Below are positions 57,909 through 64,000 of a DNA stretch of 64,000 bases, in pieces. A model generated the notes under the pieces. The model ran no database searches. It saw nothing but the letters and a program-made list of their open reading frames with translations, and was not told the DNA's origin. Each line of letters begins with the position of its first letter. The first letter of the stretch is position 1. Both the position numbers and the translations under genes were made by a program. Location: positions 8,484,394 to 8,548,393 of the forward strand of contig NC_087084.1 of the NCBI RefSeq assembly GCF_026151205.1, in the 5' to 3' direction. This stretch comes from Bolinopsis microptera (Eukaryota > Ctenophora > Tentaculata > Lobata > Bolinopsidae).

Positions 57909-60900
57909 TGGATCTAATAATTTTTAATATGACAGTGAATGGGCAGTGAAAAAAGTGGCATATGGTTGATAGTGACTAGTGTGCTAACCGTCTGGTTTTA
58001 TTTATTCCTTAGTTTATTCTCGGTAGTTGATTTGTTGTGTGCCTGATCTTGTCGATTTACGTAGCCCGGGTAAATTATGTAACAGAAAAGGTGGCCATTC
58101 TTCATCGTTTCCTGAGCTTTGTAGTTCTATCATTACACGCTTCGCTGATTTCTTATATATGCTTATTGAGAAAATGCTAGATGGGCAAGTTATGCGACTA
58201 ATGTTGTGCTCGGTAATAGCTAATATAGGACCTTTATACAGAACACTAGCGCGTAGATCTGGTTGAGAGAACGTTGTTAGCCAGTCGATATTGTCGTCAT
58301 AAGACGTGCCATACTTTGGTATATCGGGAGGAAATAAGTCTTTTATCGACGACGGCAGAAGGCCAGGCATGTAAGTTATCTTGTGCATCAGAGTCAGAGC
58401 ATTTTTTATGATGACCCCGTGTACAGATAATATTTCGTATTCTTTAAACGTAGTTTTAGTATGATCCGGAAGCTTACCGTCCTTGTAATAGTAATTCACG
58501 TAGCCCGGCATAACTGCTCGTATTCCCTGCTTTTGTTTCGTGAACAGTGATTCAATATGGGATTTTGCAGCAAAGCCCCAAACTAGTGAACAGAAATTTA
58601 AGTGAGATTGTACAAAACTTTGGAAGATCTGTAAGCGTGCTTTGATTGGTAATTTGCGTTTTATTTTGAACATAATACCTATAAACCGTGACATTTTTGT
58701 TTTGACGGCTCGGATGTGGCTGGCCCATTTTAGTTTGTCGTCGACGATAACTCCTAAAAACCTGGCCTCCGTTTTGCGTTCTATAGGAGAGTTGTCGATA
58801 CTTACTTGTAGGGACGATAGATCTACCCGTCTTTTTGAAAATACCATATAGCAAGTCTTCTTCAGATTAAGAGCTAGGCCGTTCGAGTTAACCCATTTTA
58901 TCAACACGTCAGTGAGGTGGTTTACTTTGGATATAATGTCTTGTACATTTGATCCGGTGATAATAATGTTTGCGTCGTCTGCGTATAATATAAATTTAGC
59001 TAGGTTACTGATTCCTGGTAAGTCATTGATATATATGACAAAGAGCAGGGGGCCTAATATGCTCCCTTGTGGAACACCGTATATCATAGATTCTAATGAT
59101 GAATTGGAGCCGTTTAGGGAAACAAATTGACTGCGACCACTGAGGTATGACTCGAACCATTTCAACGCAATGCCACGAATACCGTAATGCTCAAGTTTCC
59201 TGAGTAATGTCGCGTGATCTAGGACGTCAAATGCCTTGCTATAGTCTAAAAGTAATAAAAGTGCTATTTGGTTCTTATTTAGAGAATGCAGAATAGAGCT
59301 CTGAGCATTGAGAAGTGCGTGCTCACATGATCTTCCTGGTCGGAATCCGTACTGATTCTCGAATAGAGAGTTATTCTTGTCGAGAAATTCTAAAACGCGT
59401 CTGTGCATTAGTTTTTCATAAATTTTTGAGAACGAGCCCAGAAGCGAAATAGGTCTATAATTCGCTACGTCGAGTTTACAACCTCCTTTGTGTATAGGTG
59501 TAACTTTTGCCGTTTTCAAAGCTTTAGGGAAGGCTCCCTCTACAAAAGATGTGTTAACTACTTTTGCTAAGGCGCATAAAAAATTTTGGCATGTGCTGGC
59601 TATTTTCAAGGGCTCAATCTTTGAATCGAGAGTTGCCTTATTTTTTAGGCCAATAATAATTCTATGAATCTCGGTGGGCCCAGTAGGTTCGAGGTAGATA
59701 GACGTTGGACATGACCCGGTCAGATACTCCTGGAACCCCCCAGGATCGAAGGTCTGTCGGGAACTGATCTGAGACTTGATGTTGGCTGCGATGCTGGAAA
59801 AGTAGCCATTGAACTTTTCAGCGACTGCCGAGTTAGTACTCAGGATCGTCCCGTCAGTATCCCTCAATCTGATTTGATCAGATCCCCGTCTTTTTCTGTT
59901 TAGCAGGCCGTTGATTATCTCCCATTGTTTTTTGGAACAGTCCTGATATTTTTCAAATTGTTTTTTGTAATACCGCTCCTTGGCAATGTTAACGTGTTTA
60001 CTGCAAAATAGTTTCATTTTATCGTATGCAGCTATGTTTTCATCAGTAGGCTCTGTGATATTAAGATGGTATAATTGCTGTTTACGTGCACAAGCTGTTT
60101 CGAGCCATGGAAGTATCCACGGCTTCGGATCAGACCGTTCATTTTCACGACGATTACGATTACTCTTAACGGGGTATGCAGTGTTGTAATGTTTCATGTA
60201 GATTTCTGAGAACTTGTCATACTGTTCACTCGCACTGCCTGATTCCCGCGCTTCCTCCCACGTCTCCCCTTCCAATAGCTCCTTGAACATAGCATTGCTG
60301 GCTTCATTCATAGTACGTGTTTCACGGTATTTTGTGGTATCGGTCCTATTTGAGTGTGTGGTGTGCTTTTGTGATACTGCACGTAACTTTATAGTGGTCA
60401 ACGTTGCAAGATGATCGGAGATGTCGAGTGTTAACACGTTGCTACTTAATGTGTTTTCAATATTATTTGTGTACACATGGTCAATAAGGGTGGCACTGTG
60501 GTCAGTGACTCGTGTTGGTTTTGAAACAGTTTGAACAAAACCATATTTTGCCAGTGTGTCAATGAGGTTCTGGCTTGAGGAATCAGTGTCATATTTAATA
60601 AGATCAATATTTGCATCGCCATGAAACATAACGTGTTTGCGTGAGTGTCTATCTAGTCTATTAAGTACGTGATCGAGTAAGCTAATGAACTTATTTGTAT
60701 CTCTTGACGGTGATCTGTATAAATTTACTATAACCTTGGTTTTGTTAAAACCTTTGCAATTATGAATTTTGACTAGTTGGAACTCACCACTCATGTCTTC
60801 AGGATCCAGAGCTAAGTCAAGACGTTCAATTTTATCAAAATCGCACACACGTTTGTTTATATAGATTGCTAACCCACCTCCTCTCCCCGATTTTCGTAAA

Positions 60901-62357
60901 GGTGCTTGTATAACAGGTTCGTGAAAACCCTCGATTGTGATATCATCAATACCATTAGGCAGCTTATCAATGTTACAGTTAGTTTCATTAAAGCATAACA
61001 CATCACATTTTGAGAAGGTGTGGATTTCTTCTCTAAGATATGTTATGTTTTTTGCTAGTGATCGTATATTTAATGAAAAAACTTTCAACTCGTCTTTGGC
61101 GGAGTTTGTGACGTTTTTAGGTTCTTGATATTTGCACTTGGTTAAGATTTCGCTTATTTCATTCCAGTATTCGTTGTTCATGTCACTATTCTGATCTAAA
61201 CTATTGCCGATGGAATTTATTACGTGCGAGCGATCATATGGATTGAAACTAAGACGTGATGCGTGAAGGTGGTCGAACTTATCATAGAGATCGAATGTCT
61301 CTACATTGTAACCTGGAATCATTGATTCGCAACATCTGATGCAACCTAACGTTTCCTGGAAACATTTCCTATGCACATGGCCCTCGCACCATGCACAAGT
61401 ACGCAAGTTAGACTTAGAGTAACACCAGCCCGGACAGGCCGTGCATTTGATTTTAATTTTTTGACTATTGCTAACTTCACCGTTTGTGTTCATGATGTTT
61501 TTAAATTTCGTTGTGAATTGATTAATCAAAATAAATGTTTATGATAAGGTATATAAGAATATATATGAAAGTCAGACCTGCTTCGCGAAAACTAACAGTT
61601 TTGTGAGCTAACAGATCCTGACTGATACTAATTTACACTAACTGATTAATAATCTTAACTATCTAAAACTAACTATCTAGCGAGTGTGCTAGTAGAGCAG
61701 CTTAACTTTGACTGTACTGTACTAAAACGTGTAACTTTAACTTGACTGTAGCTTAACCTCAACTGTACGAAAACTTGCTTAGTTTGGAACTTGTAAGACC
61801 TCGCCTACAATTGCACTCCGCATTACCCGTCCGTTAACAAACAAAAAACAAAACAAAAAACTTTCATTAGGTGTGTTGATGTGTAATCAAAATATTATGT
61901 CAAAGATTTGTGATGAATATGAGAGTTGGACGATATATGTGTATGACTGCTAAGTACTAAAATTGTCTTTGATTAAAATTTCGTAGCTGAATAATGGAGA
62001 TAGTGGTAAAATGAAAATCTTATCTGTAGTATTGCTATTTTAGGGGTGGCAGATAAGAAGTGGGCCCATTTATGCATCTGATTGTTTCTGATTGTTTAGT
62101 CGTGAGAGCTTATTTGTGACACAATTAAATTGAATTAAATTAAAACAGCACGTGATTACATGTGCCGTATCGTGGCCAGGAGTTGACTCGTACATATATC
62201 ACCAACAGAATCTCCTACCAAAACTAAACTAGAAATTCTCCAGCGTGTGATCTATCCTCAGTCAAAATATGACTAGCATAACACTTGATCTACAGATCAT
62301 AACATTTCATTTCCCGATAACAAAAACTGTCTCAGTCGCAAGAGTTGACCGATCGCA
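57909..62357 (-). mobile_element. Jockey-superfamily LINE with its flanks
   Basis: A clean segment sits between the error-rich copy and the second PAK 5' copy. It holds one intact minus-strand reading frame (58014-61493). A 5' region (61494 to about 62100) contains loosely repeated strings such as TTAACTTTGACTGTACTGTA. About 100 bases follow the stop, with no poly(A). I cannot define exact ends or a target duplication, because both neighbours are assembly junctions. Confidence 0.7.
58014..61493 (-). CDS. intact LINE ORF: zinc finger, APE endonuclease, reverse transcriptase
   Basis: 1,159 residues without a break. The N-terminus has a Cys/His-rich PHD-like finger (CTACPGWCYS, CAWCEGHVHRKC, CIRC). 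The apurinic-type endonuclease follows (SLNIRSLAKN, FNETN, NLYRSPS, GDANID, IDHVYTN, DISDHLATL). The reverse transcriptase has NYRPISLL, NQYGFRPGRSC, LLLDYSKAFDVLDH, YGVPQGSILGPLL and the catalytic LYADDANI. This is the layout of Jockey/CR1/L2-type LINEs. Its protein nicks DNA and primes reverse transcription at the nick. The start is the first ATG (61491-61493); the frame is open a little further but only with non-ATG codons. Intactness suggests recent activity. Confidence 0.93.
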   Translation of the reverse strand: MNTNGEVSNSQKIKIKCTACPGWCYSKSNLRTCAWCEGHVHRKCFQETLGCIRCCESMIPGYNVETFDLYDKFDHLHASRLSFNPYDRSHVINSIGNSLDQNSDMNNEYWNEISEILTKCKYQEPKNVTNSAKDELKVFSLNIRSLAKNITYLREEIHTFSKCDVLCFNETNCNIDKLPNGIDDITIEGFHEPVIQAPLRKSGRGGGLAIYINKRVCDFDKIERLDLALDPEDMSGEFQLVKIHNCKGFNKTKVIVNLYRSPSRDTNKFISLLDHVLNRLDRHSRKHVMFHGDANIDLIKYDTDSSSQNLIDTLAKYGFVQTVSKPTRVTDHSATLIDHVYTNNIENTLSSNVLTLDISDHLATLTTIKLRAVSQKHTTHSNRTDTTKYRETRTMNEASNAMFKELLEGETWEEARESGSASEQYDKFSEIYMKHYNTAYPVKSNRNRRENERSDPKPWILPWLETACARKQQLYHLNITEPTDENIAAYDKMKLFCSKHVNIAKERYYKKQFEKYQDCSKKQWEIINGLLNRKRRGSDQIRLRDTDGTILSTNSAVAEKFNGYFSSIAANIKSQISSRQTFDPGGFQEYLTGSCPTSIYLEPTGPTEIHRIIIGLKNKATLDSKIEPLKIASTCQNFLCALAKVVNTSFVEGAFPKALKTAKVTPIHKGGCKLDVANYRPISLLGSFSKIYEKLMHRRVLEFLDKNNSLFENQYGFRPGRSCEHALLNAQSSILHSLNKNQIALLLLLDYSKAFDVLDHATLLRKLEHYGIRGIALKWFESYLSGRSQFVSLNGSNSSLESMIYGVPQGSILGPLLFVIYINDLPGISNLAKFILYADDANIIITGSNVQDIISKVNHLTDVLIKWVNSNGLALNLKKTCYMVFSKRRVDLSSLQVSIDNSPIERKTEARFLGVIVDDKLKWASHIRAVKTKMSRFIGIMFKIKRKLPIKARLQIFQSFVQSHLNFCSLVWGFAAKSHIESLFTKQKQGIRAVMPGYVNYYYKDGKLPDHTKTTFKEYEILSVHGVIIKNALTLMHKITYMPGLLPSSIKDLFPPDIPKYGTSYDDNIDWLTTFSQPDLRASVLYKGPILAITEHNISRITCPSSIFSISIYKKSAKRVMIELQSSGNDEEWPPFLLHNLPGLRKSTRSGTQQINYRE

Positions 62358-64000
62358 ACCTAATCGTTTCTCACACCCAAACAAGGGTAGATATTCATTT
62401 AACAGTGACCCAACCCGAGAATGTGGCGGAAAACATGACGGTGACGGTGTAACGGGCGAGATGTAAAGAATTTACAGGAAAATGAACGATGGAATGATCT
62501 CATTCTTCATTACGTCATGAAGTCGTCATTTCTGTGGAACACTCCAGATTTTCACTAACCTCGGGATTTTTCTTGGTTTCTTCTTTACTGATGGCAGATG
62601 TACTGAGAAGAACTTCCCATTCTTTTGGTAAATTCTGGAAAAGTAAATAGTGAATCTCAGATATTTAAAATTCAAATAATCCTATGAACGGATGGCGAAT
62701 AACAAGGTTGAAGTCGGGTAAAAATACTAACCGCTGTAAGGTAACACCTCAAATAAATCAGAGTTTAAAGATTGAAACTTTCAGCACATTTATTGTATTC
62801 ATGACAATGGAAAAAATTCCAAGATGGCAATGTTATTCAAATGGGATTGATATAAATCATCATACTTAATTAACAATAAAAAGGCGTAACTAAATTCTTA
62901 GAATATTCTAGTTTCAGACAAAAAGATAATTTATTATACCAAATTTTTAAAATTTTGGTAGAAGAAAGGATGAGACATAAACTTACAACAAATTCTCCAG
63001 ATTCTTGGTCAAATCCTACGTGCATTTGATGTGAAAAGTCTTGTGGGCTGGAAATCTCTATCTTATTACGACCTGTGGAGAAAACAAGTTATTTACGTAA
63101 ATATACGTAATTATATACATATACGTTTAAATTATATACATATAATTACGTATATTTACGTAAACTCTGTGTTCAATTTTCATTTCACTTTGTTTTTTAT
63201 TTGACCGGGGACAAATACAGTTTATAAGTTTTGACCTAACCTTTGACTACATTAATTAATTAAATTGAGGAGATCGTAAGGATTATGATTATAGTTTAAA
63301 AAGCATAATTCCCTCACCAGGTTTCTTGAGGAAGTATGTGAAAAACTTGCTCTTCTCCTTGTTATGACCAGGAGGCATGGGAGGAAGGGGCTTATCAGGG
63401 GGTTGGGGGGAGACGTCCATCAGGGACACAGTACGGGGAGGGGGTGCACTCGGCTGGTTCTCATTGTAATCAACCTGGTTGTGGTTATAGGACATCCCTA
63501 CCACCTATAAGTGGGAGAGTGGTTAGTTGGGCTAATTGGATGATTAGTTTCTGTACTCAATTAGTCATTTTTCGTGACATGTAATGCCAGTTATGATAAT
63601 TTTGAACCTGTGAAGTGTGAGTGGAGATTTGCTGAAAATGTTTGCTAAAATAACAAGTTTGCTAGAATAACAAGTGAAGTAGATACGATTGATTCCAGAA
63701 TCACGCGTTATAGAAATGACGCGGTGCTATCGCGGAGATATCAAATCGTGTTGCCGAATATATCGAGAGAATAGTAAATTGATCGCTTTTTTAAGTTGTA
63801 TAACCACATTAACTAAGTGTAAAACATAAATAACTTGTTGTCTGATTTGGAACGTAACCAAAAAATAATAAGCTTAGTATATATTATACTTTTTTTCGCT
63901 ATAACCTTTTAAATAAATATTTTAGACACATAGTTGATCAATAAGATGAATATAAACATTCACATTTTGCATCTTTTAAGCTATTATTCGATTGTCTAGG
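62358..64000 (-). repeat. clean second copy of the PAK 5' region (38.27-39.69 and 43.08-43.3 kb)
   Basis: The offset is 24085, then 24088 after a three-base insertion near 63127. Only a few single-base differences are seen over about 1.4 kb (for example a G/A difference near 62402, and T/C differences near 62749 and 63275). The 3.4 kb element is absent. This level of difference fits two alleles better than old paralogues. Confidence 0.9.
62560..63495 (-). CDS. PAK1: PAK exons 1-3, second copy, partial
   Basis: Exons 63495-63318, 63072-62987 and 62634-62560 are intact, with the same splice sites and reading phase as 39407-38475. They code for the Pro-rich N-terminus, the CRIB motif and the start of the autoinhibitory region. 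The next exon (AVLDVLNF) should follow but the sequence joins the LINE region at 62357 instead. It is either an allele broken by misassembly or, less likely, a truncated duplicate. Confidence 0.85.

Overview
The window is eukaryotic and animal. Its genes are split by short GT-AG introns, it is AT-rich, and it carries a p21-activated kinase gene, an LDLa-bearing GPCR and non-LTR retrotransposons. The gene set and the style of the mobile elements fit an invertebrate, perhaps a cnidarian or another early-branching animal. I cannot name the species and hold the phylum guess loosely.

Layout. (1) 1-2.7 kb: the 3' end of an unrecognised plus-strand gene. Four exons join in phase, with one weaker candidate exon upstream. 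(2) 4.0-9.0 kb: a decayed cluster of a small single-pass membrane-protein family. It is interrupted by a 2.3 kb element with terminal inverted repeats that carries a frameshifted R2-like reverse transcriptase, and by a 0.66 kb insertion. (3) 9.3-9.8 kb: a broken relative of the GPCR tail. (4) 11.0-25.6 kb: a five-exon GPCR gene coding for a signal peptide, an SRCR-like domain, LDLa modules, an LGR-like 7TM and a cytoplasmic tail of about 100 copies of a 14-residue repeat. Intron 3 holds a fold-back element and intron 4 holds a 3.8 kb array of an 8-bp repeat. (5) 25.8-27.1 kb: a poly(A) retroposon with a 12-bp target duplication. (6) 27.4-29.2 kb: a second cluster of the small membrane-protein family, with the one intact member. 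Its flanks show the empty sites of both insertions in the 4-9 kb cluster. (7) 30.2-39.4 kb: a complete 15-exon PAK gene on the minus strand. A three-exon secreted-protein gene on the plus strand is interleaved with its introns. (8) 39.7-43.1 kb: a 3.4 kb element with about 1 kb inverted arms and a retroelement endonuclease remnant in its centre. (9) 43.7-57.9 kb: an error-rich inverted copy and then an error-rich direct copy of much of the PAK locus, most likely uncorrected gap-fill rather than biology. (10) 57.9-62.35 kb: an intact Jockey-superfamily LINE. (11) 62.36-64.0 kb: a clean, nearly identical second copy of the 5' end of PAK that lacks the 3.4 kb insertion, so probably the other haplotype.

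The intact genes suggest signalling functions: a surface receptor with a repetitive intracellular tail, a Rac/Cdc42-regulated kinase, a secreted protein and a small membrane protein. No shared pathway can be read from the sequence. Much of the interest lies in mobile elements whose insertions are proved by paralogous or allelic empty sites within the same window.
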